Assembly (NCBI GenBank): GCA_947361615.1
Contig: CANAJP010000001.1
Span: forward strand, 32,987-96,986
Direction: 5' to 3'
DNA: 64,000 nucleotides
Source: an uncultured Candidatus Melainabacteria bacterium
GTDB lineage: Bacteria; Cyanobacteriota; Vampirovibrionia; Gastranaerophilales; Gastranaerophilaceae
Numbering within the stretch: position 1 is the stretch's first letter; each line of letters begins with the position of its first letter. Position numbers and translations under genes: made by a program. This document shows positions 38,040 through 46,643 of this stretch, one piece after another. The notes under the pieces are model-generated. The model saw nothing but the letters and a program-made list of their open reading frames with translations, made no database searches and had not been told where the DNA came from.

Positions 38040-38130
38040 AAATTACGAAGTTTTACGAAAAACTTATGGCATACCAAAGCCATATAGTCTTCGACTATTA
38101 TTATCGTACATGATAATAATTTTTGTGCAA
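38040..38130 (-). promoter_or_regulatory. candidate structured leader of rpmI-rplT
   Basis: Upstream of rpmI on the minus strand three hairpins follow each other: TTATTATC/GATAATAA, ATAGTC/GACTAT and ATGGC/GCCAT. L20 commonly represses this operon through its leader. That this is such a site is inferred. Confidence 0.45.
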
Positions 38131-38154
38131 GTGCGGGTTAATATTTATTAAGTT

Positions 38155-39315
38155 TTATCGTTTTACGCATCGAGCCGATGCTCCTTTAGAATCACGATGT
38201 AGAGGTGTTCTGTACTTGTTATTAGTATCGATTCCCCAGGTGTGCTCTTCATCAAAAACATTGCCTGACCAATAGTGGCCGCTTGAACCTGATATGACAG
38301 CACCGGTTGAATCTTCTTTTCCCCGTGGGGCTAAGCCGATTAAATTACCGTTTATATACATAGAACTCAATTCGTTTATGTTAGGTAATCTGCTTTCGGA
38401 ATCTCTTGATGTGCAAGCTTCTGATGCTTGATTGAATGACAATTGGTCACCAGCATTGGTAGCAGAGCTTGGCATTGGGGCAACAACGATTGAGTCAGTA
38501 GCGTTAAATACTGTTATAAAACCGATATCTTTACCTACCGTATTCGGTCCTTTGTTTCCGTTGAGATCGTAAATAAAGTTTACGCACATAGTTGCTTCAT
38601 TGAATCCCCATGGTTTTCCCCATTGGGTTACAGTTTCTTCGTTTAAATATATTGTTTTGCAAGAAGGGTTATAATATGCAATAATGCTTTCCCCATTCTG
38701 TGTTTCAAATGCCGCAGCTTTAGTATTTGCGGCTTTAAATGTGACCGTGTCGTAAGTTGCTCCGCTGAAATTTGCATCTAAAGTATGAAGATCAGCAGGT
38801 GTTGTTAATGTTCCACCATTCATAGTGTTAATAGATGAAACGATGCCGCAATCTTCTAAGTTATCAGAGCAGATATTGTTTATTTTTATAACTTTAGATA
38901 GACCGTCTGTTATAAAAGTTTCTGTCGCCGTGTCAATAGCGGACGCACTGCTTGTTGCCTCAGCAACTTTTCCGAAACCATTTAACGCTGGCATAAGTGC
39001 TATTCCCTGTGACATACGCGCATAAAGCGCTTTACGTTGAGTATTCCATGTTCGTTCGTTAATGTTGCCTGTAAGTGATGGTAAGGTGATGGCTGCAACG
39101 ACGCCTATGATGGTGAGTGATAAGAGTATTTCTGCCATTGTGAATGCGTAGCGTTGTTTTTTCCGTCTGTCAAATCTTAGCTCAACTTCGCTGCAGTTGT
39201 CAGATTTGCGCGCTCCTCCGGCATTTGTCTGCGTCGCACCGGCTGACGCAGCCTTGCCCCCCCCCCTCAGTGGAAAAGGCCGTAAATCAAGGGTTTTCAG
39301 GCTTAAACTTTTCAT
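38155..39315 (-). CDS. prepilin-like protein, G10 tract, in frame (ON)
   Basis: A 386-aa prepilin read continuously from ATG 39315 (after AAAGGA). The leader MKSLSLKTLDLRPFPLRGGGK contains the tract of 10 G at 39257-39266. It then runs about 40 residues encoded by a palindromic repeat up to A|FTMAEILLSLTIIG. The body has FETQNGESIIAYYNPSC and FIYDLNGNKGPNTVGKD. The tail SRLPNINELSSMYINGNLIG...YWSGNVF...ARCVKR resembles the Lcl/DUF1566 fold. It lies upstream of rpmI. Confidence 0.88.
   Translation of the reverse strand: MKSLSLKTLDLRPFPLRGGGKAASAGATQTNAGGARKSDNCSEVELRFDRRKKQRYAFTMAEILLSLTIIGVVAAITLPSLTGNINERTWNTQRKALYARMSQGIALMPALNGFGKVAEATSSASAIDTATETFITDGLSKVIKINNICSDNLEDCGIVSSINTMNGGTLTTPADLHTLDANFSGATYDTVTFKAANTKAAAFETQNGESIIAYYNPSCKTIYLNEETVTQWGKPWGFNEATMCVNFIYDLNGNKGPNTVGKDIGFITVFNATDSIVVAPMPSSATNAGDQLSFNQASEACTSRDSESRLPNINELSSMYINGNLIGLAPRGKEDSTGAVISGSSGHYWSGNVFDEEHTWGIDTNNKYRTPLHRDSKGASARCVKR
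39165..39250. repeat. palindromic repeat of a third type, copy 2, inside prepilin leader
   Basis: AAATCT and AGATTT arms, then CGCTCCTCCGGC and a GCGTC/TGACGC stem. Related to 30336-30415. Translated in frame as part of the prepilin leader. Confidence 0.5.
39257..39266 (-). repeat. homopolymer tract, 10 G on the coding strand
   Basis: In the leader of prepilin 38155-39315; this length keeps the ORF open. Confidence 0.85.
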
Positions 39316-39343
39316 AATATCCTTTCTTTTTATCTACATGATT

Positions 39344-39372
39344 ATTTTAAATCATGTTTTAAATGGTGTCAA
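39344..39372 (-). promoter_or_regulatory. sigma-70-type promoter of prepilin 38155-39315
   Basis: TTGACA (39367-39372), 17-base spacer, TAAAAT (39344-39349) on the minus strand. Confidence 0.75.
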
Positions 39373-39388
39373 GGCGTGGATATTAAAA

Positions 39389-39418
39389 AGCCCGAGATTT
39401 CCCTCGGGCTTTTTTAAT
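39389..39418. terminator. terminator after rplI
   Basis: AAAAAGCCCGAG/CTCGGGCTTTTTT with a short loop. It separates rplI from the prepilin promoter. Confidence 0.75.
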
Positions 39419-39440
39419 ATTTAATATTTTTGTTTGAAAA

Positions 39441-39938
39441 CTATGCTTCAACTTCTTCAGTTTCTTCTTCAACGTGGTCTTGAACAACTTCTGATGCTGA
39501 AACAACTACTGTTAATTCTGTTTTAACTTTTGAAGTTAATTTGATTAACATAGTGTATTCACCAACTTTGTTGATTGGTGCGTTTAATGAAACATTTTTT
39601 CTATCAACTTCAACACCAGCTTTTTCAGCCAATTCTTCTGTTAATTTTTTAGTTGTAATTGTACCGAACAATTTGCCTGATTCGCCAGCTTTAGCAGCCA
39701 ATTCCAATTTGCCGAACTTTTCGATTTTTTCAGCAATAGCAAGAGCTTCTTGGTGCAATTTTTCTTGTTTAGCTTGAATTCTAGCGATATTTTGTTCTCT
39801 ATTTTTCAAAGCGCCGTCTGTTGCAACTTCTGCTAATGATTGTGGAAGTAAGAAGTTTCTTGCGTAACCGTCTTTAACTGTAACGATTTCGCCTGCTTCA
39901 CCTAAGTTTTGTACATCTTTTTTCAATATAACTTGCAT
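39441..39938 (-). CDS. rplI: 50S ribosomal protein L9
   Basis: A 165-aa L9. The start at 39938 follows AAAAGGAGAA and gives MQVILKKDVQNLGEAGEIVTVKDGYARNFLLP, the classic N-terminal domain. The C-terminus carries an acidic extension (EEETEEVEA) beyond the usual length. A hairpin with T runs flanks it on each side. Confidence 0.96.
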   Translation of the reverse strand: MQVILKKDVQNLGEAGEIVTVKDGYARNFLLPQSLAEVATDGALKNREQNIARIQAKQEKLHQEALAIAEKIEKFGKLELAAKAGESGKLFGTITTKKLTEELAEKAGVEVDRKNVSLNAPINKVGEYTMLIKLTSKVKTELTVVVSASEVVQDHVEEETEEVEA

Positions 39939-39988
39939 CTTTATATTTCTCCTTTTAATTATATTTACTATATAAAGAATTGTTACAT

Positions 39989-40017
39989 GAAAAAAACCTC
40001 TTGTCGAGGTTTTTTTC
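39989..40017. terminator. terminator between the Ycf45-like gene and rplI
   Basis: AAAAACCTC/GAGGTTTTTTT with loop TTGTC. Effective in both directions. Confidence 0.7.
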
Positions 40018-40042
40018 AAATTTTTTAAATATTGTAAAGAAT

Positions 40043-41677
40043 TTAACCCTTAAACTCGTTGCCGCCCACTATGCGCAGGTGACGTTCTTCGCCTTCTCCG
40101 ACGCTTTTGCTTTTCAGGTTATGTTGTTCTACTAGTTCGTGTTGAAGTTTGCGGATTTGCTGGTTTTGTGGCGCAAGTTCGATGTTTTCGGCACCTTCGA
40201 GGATTTTGTTAATTGCTGCTTTTGCTTCTTCCAGCGCCCTTTCAGCCTCATCGTAATAGCCTGTGAGCGTTTCGGTTGTTTCAAGATCAAGTGCATCTTT
40301 GAGAACTTTTTGGATTTGAGGCATTGAATTCGTTTTTATATAGAAAGTTCTTATTCTGAAATCGTTTGCAAGGCTCAAAATTTTTGCGCCGCCTTTTGCA
40401 AAGTTTTTGTGTGCAATTACGATATCTGCTTCTTCAATGTTGCGTGTTAGTTCTATATTGAGATCAAGACGTTCGATAACTTTTTCCACAATGCTTCTTG
40501 AAACTGCGTAAAGGTAAACTTTTTTAAGTGATTTTACCTCATCAACGTATTTTTGTCTTGAAAATCCGAATTTTAAGCTTTCAGTTTTCTCGACAGGTTT
40601 TTCTAGAGAGGGAAACACCTTTTGTTCTAACTGGTTAATTTTGTCGAGGATTGATTCTTCTTTTGGGGCGGGTGTTTCCTCTTTGATCGGTTCATAAGTC
40701 TTATCAACCTTGCGGATTTCCGGTCTGATAGGCCAACCGCGTAAGATATAATCAACGGCTTCTGATGTGTTTTTGTAAACAGCAAGAGTGTTTCTGTCGA
40801 GAATTTCAATAACAATATCAAAAGTCGGTTGTTTTTCACGCTCAAGAACCGTCTTCTGGCAGGCGCGCCTACGGGCTTCATCATCCCCCAGGGTTACAGA
40901 TTGAATCCCTCCGACAAGGTCGGACAGCGTCGGGTTCTTGATTAAATTTTCTAATGTATTACCGTGGGCGGTTGCAATCAACATAACACCACGTTCTGCA
41001 ATAGTACGGGCCGCTTGTGCCTCTTCTTCTGTACCAATTTCATCGACAACGATAACTTCAGGTGTGTGATTTTCAACCGCCTCAATCATAATATCTTTCT
41101 GGAATTCAGGCTGGCGAACCTGCATTCTTCTTGCATGTCCTATCGCAGGGTGCGGAGTGTCACCGTCACCGGCGATTTCGTTTGATGTATCTACAACAAT
41201 TACGCGTTTTTTTAATTCATCTGCCACCAGTCTTGAAATTTCTCTCAATTTGGTAGTTTTACCAACCCCCGGAGGCCCTAAAAATAATATGCTTTTTCCT
41301 AAAGTACAAAAGTCTTTAATACAAGCAATGGTTCCGGTAACCACACGGCCGATTCTACAAGTAAGCCCGACAACTTTGCCCTGTCTGTTTCTAATCGCAC
41401 TGATTCTGTGCAAAGTTCCGGGGATACCGGAACGGTTGTCTGATGTGAAATCTTGAATATGGCTTGTAATGTGCGCAATATCTTCTTCACCAACAATACC
41501 GGAGTCAATGTACTCGATAAGCCCGCCCGCGTGTCTAATCTCAGGAACCCGTCCAATATCAAGAACTATCTCAATTACGTCCTCCATTTTTGCATAACTC
41601 AGCTGTGTCCTGATTTTTGGGGGTAAAATAGCAACAAGTTTTTCTAAATCGTTTTGAAATTGTAGGTTTGTTTGCAT
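40043..41677 (-). CDS. Ycf45/SpoIIIAA-like AAA ATPase with C-terminal R3H domain
   Basis: A 544-aa ATPase. Walker A is LGPPGVGKTTK at about residue 131 and Walker B is VIVVDEIGTEEEA. VDTSNEIAGDGDTPHPAIGHARR is highly typical of the Ycf45 and stage III sporulation AA group. An R3H nucleic-acid-binding domain ends the protein (LVEQHNLKSKSVGEGEERHLRI). Ycf45 is a cyanobacterial and algal chloroplast protein of unknown role, which supports the lineage guess. Confidence 0.87.
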   Translation of the reverse strand: MQTNLQFQNDLEKLVAILPPKIRTQLSYAKMEDVIEIVLDIGRVPEIRHAGGLIEYIDSGIVGEEDIAHITSHIQDFTSDNRSGIPGTLHRISAIRNRQGKVVGLTCRIGRVVTGTIACIKDFCTLGKSILFLGPPGVGKTTKLREISRLVADELKKRVIVVDTSNEIAGDGDTPHPAIGHARRMQVRQPEFQKDIMIEAVENHTPEVIVVDEIGTEEEAQAARTIAERGVMLIATAHGNTLENLIKNPTLSDLVGGIQSVTLGDDEARRRACQKTVLEREKQPTFDIVIEILDRNTLAVYKNTSEAVDYILRGWPIRPEIRKVDKTYEPIKEETPAPKEESILDKINQLEQKVFPSLEKPVEKTESLKFGFSRQKYVDEVKSLKKVYLYAVSRSIVEKVIERLDLNIELTRNIEEADIVIAHKNFAKGGAKILSLANDFRIRTFYIKTNSMPQIQKVLKDALDLETTETLTGYYDEAERALEEAKAAINKILEGAENIELAPQNQQIRKLQHELVEQHNLKSKSVGEGEERHLRIVGGNEFKG

Positions 41678-41888
41678 TTTTCGCCTTTCTATTTTATCTG
41701 ATATATAAAATATGAATTGTAGGCTTTAGAATATCGAGTGTTAGGTTTTTTCTCTCCTACTAATATTATGCCACTTTTATCGTCAAATTCATCATCTAAA
41801 TATACTACATGGATAATAAACTTTACAAAATGTTACAATTTCTTAACATAAGGGTAAAACTTACACTATTAGCGGGTAGAATGGTTTT

Positions 41889-42044
41889 ATGGCAGGCGAT
41901 TATAAAAAATTATTGAATAAGAAACGTAAGCGTGAATATGCAAATCCTAAAACCATGGGAGTGAACATAGATAAGAATGAATATTATGAAATTATTCTTT
42001 CTAATTCTGCCCACCCCGAACGGTTTAGTGATAAAAAGATTTAA
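41889..42044 (+). CDS. possible small basic protein, 51 aa
   Basis: An ORF from ATG 41889 to TAA 42042-42044 encodes MAGDYKKLLNKKRKREYANP and a further 31 residues, ending RFSDKKI. It is lysine-rich at the start and has an ordinary codon mix. The ribosome site (GCGGGTAGAATGG) is weak. Its stop overlaps the stop of the convergent prepilin. No family recognised. Confidence 0.45.
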   Translation: MAGDYKKLLNKKRKREYANPKTMGVNIDKNEYYEIILSNSAHPERFSDKKI

Positions 42045-43294
42045 CGTTTTACGCAGCGTAGACGATACGAATACCTATCTTTATTGGTATAGTCGAGTGA
42101 ACCTGCTCTTATGTTTAATCGATATACAAGTAATTCGTTATTATTAGGACCTTTTATTAATGTTGATGGTTGATAACCGCCGGTTGCTAAATTACCAATC
42201 ATAAGTTGTGAAGCAAACATTGAAATTAGTTCGTGTACGCTTGGAACGCGATATTCTGAATCTTGTTGTGTACATGTTTTTGCTGCGTCCGAGAATTTTA
42301 CGGAATCGGAAGCATCATTTTGATGCGGAATTGGTGCAACAACAACGCTATCAGTAGGATATAGTGCAGTAATAAATCCGATATCTTTACCGACTGTATT
42401 CGGTCCTTTTGTACCGTTCAAGTCGTAAACAAAATGTGCACAGATTTTGTTTTGGACATAAATTCGACCTGTTTCTTTTAAATCTGCCTGACAGTCAGGT
42501 CTGTAAAATACTGCAATACTTTCTCCATTTGCAGTTTCGAGCGCAGCCGCATTTGTATCACTGTGGCTGTATTTGTAAACTTGTGAAGTTTCCGGTTCAT
42601 TTATATCAACAGAAGTGAAGCAGGGATTAAGTTCTGAAAGAGTAGTCGGAAATGATTTTTTCGAACCGTTCATTGTTGTGTAATTTGCTGGAATTCCACA
42701 ATCCTGTAGATGTGTGTTGTCGCAAATATTGTTAGTTTTTAAAACTTTTGCAAGTCCTGCGGTAATAAATGTTTCAGCTGCATCTGTGTCTGTAGAGCCA
42801 TATCCGTTAAGGTTTGGCATAAGCGCAATAGCTTGAGAAAAACGCGCATAAAGTGCTTTTCGCTGGGTGTTCCAAGTACGCTCGTTAATGTTACCTGTTA
42901 GTGATGGTAATGTTATCGCGGCGACCACACCGATGATTGTTAATGATAGTAATATTTCTGCCATCGTAAACGCTGTTTTAGTGATGAGTGATTCTTTATG
43001 CGCGCTTCGCGCGGTATTATACCACTTTCTGTCATGCTGAACTGCGCGAGCGAGCGGAGGCACTAAGCGAAAACCACGCTTTTCGCGGTGCCGTTTCATG
43101 CGAGTCGAGCAAGACTGTTTCTGCATCTGTCCAGCGTTGCATTCTGTCAGTGACGTTTGACAGATCGCGAAACGAGTTCGGGATGACAAGTATGGGATTA
43201 ATCCGTGTTCGTCAGCGCCATCTAACGCGTCTTGCCCCCCCCCCCTACTTAACAGGGCCATATGACAAGGGTTTTCAGGTTTTAATCTTTTCAT
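42041..43294 (-). CDS. prepilin-like protein, G11 tract, in frame (ON)
   Basis: A 417-aa prepilin from ATG 43294 (AAAGGA 8 bases upstream). The leader MKRLKPENPCHMALLSRGGG spans the 11-G tract at 43235-43245. It continues about 110 residues through a translated palindromic repeat to A|FTMAEILLSLTIIG. The core has LETANGESIAVFYRPDC and FVYDLNGTKGPNTVGKD; the tail ends YSYRLRCVKR. The leader is unusually long for a prepilin, but would be lost on cleavage. A longer in-frame reading to 43360 has no better start. Confidence 0.88.
   Translation of the reverse strand: MKRLKPENPCHMALLSRGGGQDALDGADEHGLIPYLSSRTRFAICQTSLTECNAGQMQKQSCSTRMKRHREKRGFRLVPPLARAVQHDRKWYNTARSAHKESLITKTAFTMAEILLSLTIIGVVAAITLPSLTGNINERTWNTQRKALYARFSQAIALMPNLNGYGSTDTDAAETFITAGLAKVLKTNNICDNTHLQDCGIPANYTTMNGSKKSFPTTLSELNPCFTSVDINEPETSQVYKYSHSDTNAAALETANGESIAVFYRPDCQADLKETGRIYVQNKICAHFVYDLNGTKGPNTVGKDIGFITALYPTDSVVVAPIPHQNDASDSVKFSDAAKTCTQQDSEYRVPSVHELISMFASQLMIGNLATGGYQPSTLIKGPNNNELLVYRLNIRAGSLDYTNKDRYSYRLRCVKR
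43030..43188. repeat. dispersed TGTCAT/ATGACA repeat with a different nested insert, inside prepilin leader
   Basis: Ends TGTCATGCTGAAC and GTTCGGGATGACA. About 70 bp (43043-43116) interrupt the left arm at the same point as in 36962-37150 but with an unrelated palindromic sequence (AAGCG/CGCTT stems). Confidence 0.75.
43235..43245 (-). repeat. homopolymer tract, 11 G on the coding strand
   Basis: In the leader of prepilin 42041-43294; this length keeps the ORF open. Confidence 0.85.
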
Positions 43295-43389
43295 GATATC
43301 CATCCTTTCTAATTGTGTGGCTACAAACCAACGAGCCAAATATAGATGTGGCTCAGCCACTCCTTTCTTTTTATTTTTAGTACATAACC

Positions 43390-43418
43390 ATTTTAAACTA
43401 TATTTTTGATTCTGTCAA
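43390..43418 (-). promoter_or_regulatory. sigma-70-type promoter of prepilin 42041-43294
   Basis: TTGACA (43413-43418), 17-base spacer, TAAAAT (43390-43395) on the minus strand. The 5' UTR holds an extra segment of about 60 bp with hairpins (around 43313-43370), bounded by CCTTTCT on both sides. The other members lack it. Confidence 0.75.
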
Positions 43419-43486
43419 TTAATGTTTAACTTGACAAACACTGTTGTTTGGGTTAAATTATAACTTGTGTTGGCCACAACCAATAT

Positions 43487-43635
43487 GGGCTGTGATAGAC
43501 GCGCGTCAGGCCGCAAGGTCTGCTTGAAAACTGAATACGGGCATGTGGTACTCTGCCGAACAAAACAACTAAGTGTTGTTTTGTGAGAGGTGGTAGACAC
43601 GCCTCAGTCTGAAAGACTGATTGAAAATTAAATAC
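43487..43635 (+). pseudogene. two degenerate tandem copies of the 5' half of tRNA-Leu
   Basis: Copy A (43487-43538) and copy B (43539-43635) precede the intact tRNA. Copy B starts GGGCATGTGGT like the tRNA and resumes GTGGTAGACACGCC. Between them, at 43550-43589, sits a 40-base hairpin module with stem ACAAAACAAC/GTTGTTTTGT. Both copies end in a similar spacer, TTGAAAAYTRAATAC. Neither can fold as a full tRNA. Confidence 0.6.
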
Positions 43636-43714
43636 GGGCATGTGGTGGAATGGTAGACACGCTAGTCTTAGGAACTAGTGCTAACGCGTGGGAGTTCGAG
43701 TCTCTTCATGCCCA
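43636..43714 (+). tRNA. tRNA-Leu (UAG)
   Basis: Acceptor GGGCATG pairs with CATGCCC. The anticodon stem-loop CTAGT-CTTAGGA-ACTAG gives anticodon UAG. A long variable arm (TGCTAACGCGTGG) and the T arm GAGTTCGAGTCTC confirm a class II leucine tRNA. The 3' CCA begins after the acceptor (CCCA). A terminator follows at 43721-43747. Confidence 0.93.
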
Positions 43715-43720
43715 AACTAA

Positions 43721-43747
43721 ATGGGGATAACAAAAGTTATCCCCTTT
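43721..43747 (+). terminator. terminator after tRNA-Leu
   Basis: Stem GGGGATAAC/GTTATCCCC with loop AAAA, then TTTT. Confidence 0.85.
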
Positions 43748-43761
43748 TAACTTTTATATAA

Positions 43762-43789
43762 AAAAGACGGGAATTTCCCGTCTTTTTTG
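43762..43789. terminator. terminator after fabZ
   Basis: Stem AAAAGACGGGAA/TTCCCGTCTTTT followed by T on the plus strand and A on the other side; likely bidirectional. Confidence 0.8.
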
Positions 43790-43791
43790 TT

Positions 43792-44232
43792 TTATTTCAA
43801 TGCGAAGGTCATGTCGGCTTCAACGCAAACTTTTCCGTCTACTTTACCCACGCCGTGTGCTTTACAAACAGGCCCTTTGATTTTTATAAGTTCAACTTCC
43901 ATATCAAATCTGTCACCAGGGCGAACGATATTTTTAAAGCGAACCCCGTCAACTCCTGCGTAAAGCGTCAATTTGCCTTCAAATTCAGGCATTGTCATCA
44001 AGATTGGAGCTGAGCATTGAGCCATTGCTTCAAGTTGCAAAACGCCAGGCATGATAGGGTTTGCTGGAAAATGGCCTTGGAAAAATGGTTCGTTCCAGGT
44101 TAGGTTTTTGTAGCCTTTTGCGTATTTGCCTGGAACACATTCGACAACGCGGTCTACCAGTAAAAACGGGTAGCGGTGCGGTAACATGTTCATAATGTCT
44201 ATCGCGTCAAAGCTTCTGATTTCGTCTGTCAT
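43792..44232 (-). CDS. fabZ: 3-hydroxyacyl-ACP dehydratase FabZ
   Basis: A 146-aa hot-dog dehydratase. The ATG at 44232 follows AAGGAGAA. The active-site histidine lies in [23 protein letters not shown], with [13 protein letters not shown] before it. Last gene of an operon asd, gmhC, lpxD, lpxC, fabZ, linking fatty acid and lipid A synthesis. Confidence 0.95.
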   Translation of the reverse strand: MTDEIRSFDAIDIMNMLPHRYPFLLVDRVVECVPGKYAKGYKNLTWNEPFFQGHFPANPIMPGVLQLEAMAQCSAPILMTMPEFEGKLTLYAGVDGVRFKNIVRPGDRFDMEVELIKIKGPVCKAHGVGKVDGKVCVEADMTFALK

Positions 44233-44242
44233 ACTTTTCTCC

Positions 44243-45061
44243 TTATTTTTCAATTAACTTGTCTTTTAAAATTTTTGCGACTTTCACGTGGACGGCATGG
44301 CCTGCTTCTTTGACTAGAATTTGTGCTTTTAGATGAAGTGGGTTAACGCCTGTTAAGTAAAAATCTCCGATAAGGTCAAGAATTTTGTGTTTTACCGGTT
44401 CATATTGTGAACGGAGTTCCGTTGTGAAGCCATCTTCAAGCATTCCGACGGTGTTTTCCTCTGTGACCCCCTGTGCAAAACCAAGCATTTGATATTTTTT
44501 CAAATCTTTATAGTAGCCAAAAGTTCGTGCGTCACGGATCTCGTCAAACTTTTTGAAATCTACGTTGACCCAACGGTTTTTTAAGTCAGGATGGTCGTAG
44601 TTGACGGCGTATGAGATAAAAAGTTCGTCGTCTGGAAGAACTACGAGGCTTGTTTTGCCGTTCAAGTAATAAACCGGTTCTGATACTGTGTACTTTTTAG
44701 GTTTATAGAGTAGAGGTTTATCGATACCGGCAGATTTGAAAAGTTCTACCCAGGCTTTTGAACTTCCGTCCAAAATAGGAACTTCTTCTTCTGTCATATA
44801 AATATCAACGGAATCTATTTCGCAAATGGCAAGCGCGGCTGAGAGGTGTTCTTCAAGCATTGCGCGTCCTTTGCCTTTACCTAGTGTCACACAGTGGTCA
44901 GTGGAAATCACATTATCAACCGTCGCTTCAAACGGTTCGTTATCTTTTACAAAATAGCAAATTTTACCGGTCGTGGACGGTTTGAATGTTACCGTGCAGG
45001 GTTTGTTTTTCATCAAACCGTTGCCGGAGATTGTGATTTCTTTCTTAAGTGTAATTACCAT
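44243..45061 (-). CDS. lpxC: UDP-3-O-acyl-N-acetylglucosamine deacetylase LpxC
   Basis: A 272-aa zinc amidase for the first committed step of lipid A synthesis. [11 protein letters not shown] and the [14 protein letters not shown] stretch carry zinc ligands, and [10 protein letters not shown] has the catalytic histidine. The sequence is somewhat divergent from proteobacterial LpxC. Shows that the organism makes an outer membrane. It is adjacent to lpxD. Confidence 0.93.
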   Translation of the reverse strand: MVITLKKEITISGNGLMKNKPCTVTFKPSTTGKICYFVKDNEPFEATVDNVISTDHCVTLGKGKGRAMLEEHLSAALAICEIDSVDIYMTEEEVPILDGSSKAWVELFKSAGIDKPLLYKPKKYTVSEPVYYLNGKTSLVVLPDDELFISYAVNYDHPDLKNRWVNVDFKKFDEIRDARTFGYYKDLKKYQMLGFAQGVTEENTVGMLEDGFTTELRSQYEPVKHKILDLIGDFYLTGVNPLHLKAQILVKEAGHAVHVKVAKILKDKLIEK

Positions 45062-46167
45062 TATTTATCTTCCTTGCTGTCAGCGATGAATTCGTTCAAC
45101 ATCGGCTCAACTTTGCGGAATTTAGCGATGATATCCTGTGCGTCTTTCATTGTTTTGAGTTGTTTAATGAACTCTTTTCTTGGAACCGCAGGGATACCAA
45201 CGATGATTGATTTTTCAGGGAAGCTTTTTGTTACGCCTGCTTTTGCAGCAACGATTGAATCTGCGCCGATTTCGATGTGATCAGCAAGACCTGCTTGGCC
45301 TGCAAGAACTGTTCTGTCGCCGATTACACAGCTTCCTGCGATACCGACTTGTGAAACGATTAGGCAACCTTTTCCGATACGGCAGTTGTGGCCAATCATA
45401 ACAAGGTCGTCGATTTTTGTATCGTCGCCGATTACTGTATTTTCGATTGTGCCTCGGTCGATTGCGCTGTTTGCGCCGATTTCAACATTGTTGCCGATAA
45501 CAACTGAACCGATTGAAGGGATTTTGAAAATTACCTGTTCAACTTTTTGTTCTTTAATTTCGCCGTCTTTGCGAGCTTGCTCGATGTTGTTAGGGGTTTC
45601 TGTTACAAAGCTGAAGCCGTCTGCGCCAAGTGAAACGCCGTTGTGTAAAATTACTTTGTTACCTACTTTAACGCGGTCGCCGATGTTAACGCCTGAGTGT
45701 AAGAAGCAATTTTCACCGATTTTGGCATTGTTTCCGATGTAGGTGTTGCCGAGAAGTTTTGTGCCGTCGCCGATTTCAGCGTTTTTAGAAACGATTACGT
45801 TAGGGCCGATTTGAACATTCTGGCCGATTTTAGCTGTTTCGTGAACGACTGCTGTCGGGTGAATATTGGTACCATTTGTCATAACAGCCGGTTCTTCATA
45901 GAAGAGTGTGATTAATTTCATCATAGCAACGCGCGGGCGTTCAACTTCGATTGTGGTTAAGCCGTTGATATTAACGCCTAATGGCACTAACGCTGCTTTT
46001 GCTTTTGAATTGGCGAGGTTTGCGATTTCTTCTTCGCTCAATGCCAGAGCAAGAGTGTTTTCGTCTGAAAGCAACGGCGGTGCAATCTGTGTAATTGTTG
46101 CATCTTGCGCTTTAGTAAGCATACCGCCTACGATGTGTGTAATTTCTTCTACTGAAAAACTTCTCAT
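45061..46167 (-). CDS. lpxD: UDP-3-O-(3-hydroxymyristoyl)glucosamine N-acyltransferase LpxD
   Basis: A 368-aa acyltransferase with a small N-terminal domain and a long left-handed beta helix of hexapeptide repeats from about residue 100 ([22 protein letters not shown]). The catalytic region includes [15 protein letters not shown]. The C-terminal helix closes the trimer. Shares one base with the lpxC start region. Confidence 0.95.
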   Translation of the reverse strand: MRSFSVEEITHIVGGMLTKAQDATITQIAPPLLSDENTLALALSEEEIANLANSKAKAALVPLGVNINGLTTIEVERPRVAMMKLITLFYEEPAVMTNGTNIHPTAVVHETAKIGQNVQIGPNVIVSKNAEIGDGTKLLGNTYIGNNAKIGENCFLHSGVNIGDRVKVGNKVILHNGVSLGADGFSFVTETPNNIEQARKDGEIKEQKVEQVIFKIPSIGSVVIGNNVEIGANSAIDRGTIENTVIGDDTKIDDLVMIGHNCRIGKGCLIVSQVGIAGSCVIGDRTVLAGQAGLADHIEIGADSIVAAKAGVTKSFPEKSIIVGIPAVPRKEFIKQLKTMKDAQDIIAKFRKVEPMLNEFIADSKEDK

Positions 46168-46172
46168 AGTTT

Positions 46173-46643
46173 TTACTCCTTATTTATTTTATTAATTATA
46201 TTTGTTGTTGATTGGTCCTCTACAAAGCTTATGAATTCAACGCGGATATTATTTTTTCGCATGATATCGGCTTCGGGGAGGGTTTCCATTGTGTAGTCTG
46301 CGCCTTTGGTGTAGACGTCAGGCTTGATTTCATCGATTAAATCTGCAGGACTGTTTTCGTCAAATAGGACTACAAAGTCCACACAGCTAAGCGCACAGAG
46401 AATTTCTGCGCGGTTAAGTTCGTTATTTATCGGGCGTGAGTCGCCTTTTATTGCTTTCACGGATTTGTCAGAGTTCAGAAGAACTATTGAATAATCCGCG
46501 AAGGTCTTTGTTTTTTGAAGATAGCGGACATGCCCGACGTGAAGAATGTCAAAGCAGCCGTTAGTGACGACAACGGTTTTGCCGCCGGCTTGCAATTTTT
46601 CTACAAAACTTCTTATATTTTCGCGTTTGATTAATTGACCCAT
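46173..46643 (-). CDS. D-glycero-beta-D-manno-heptose 1-phosphate adenylyltransferase (HldE C-domain type)
   Basis: A 156-aa cytidylyltransferase-like protein. [17 protein letters not shown] is the nucleotide-binding motif. Family members make ADP-heptose for the LPS inner core (RfaE domain II, GmhC). It is a stand-alone enzyme here, without the kinase domain. The ATG overlaps the asd stop in the form TAATG, so it is translationally coupled; the ribosome site is weak. Confidence 0.88.
   Translation of the reverse strand: MGQLIKRENIRSFVEKLQAGGKTVVVTNGCFDILHVGHVRYLQKTKTFADYSIVLLNSDKSVKAIKGDSRPINNELNRAEILCALSCVDFVVLFDENSPADLIDEIKPDVYTKGADYTMETLPEADIMRKNNIRVEFISFVEDQSTTNIINKINKE

Noticed and set aside
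42995..43296. Plus-strand ORF opposite the prepilin leader
   Set aside because: It is an antisense shadow of the repeat-rich leader without start signals.
43415..43641. Two minus-strand ORFs of about 60 codons around the tRNA-Leu remnants
   Set aside because: They overlap tRNA-derived sequence and hairpins, with no ribosome site or known product.
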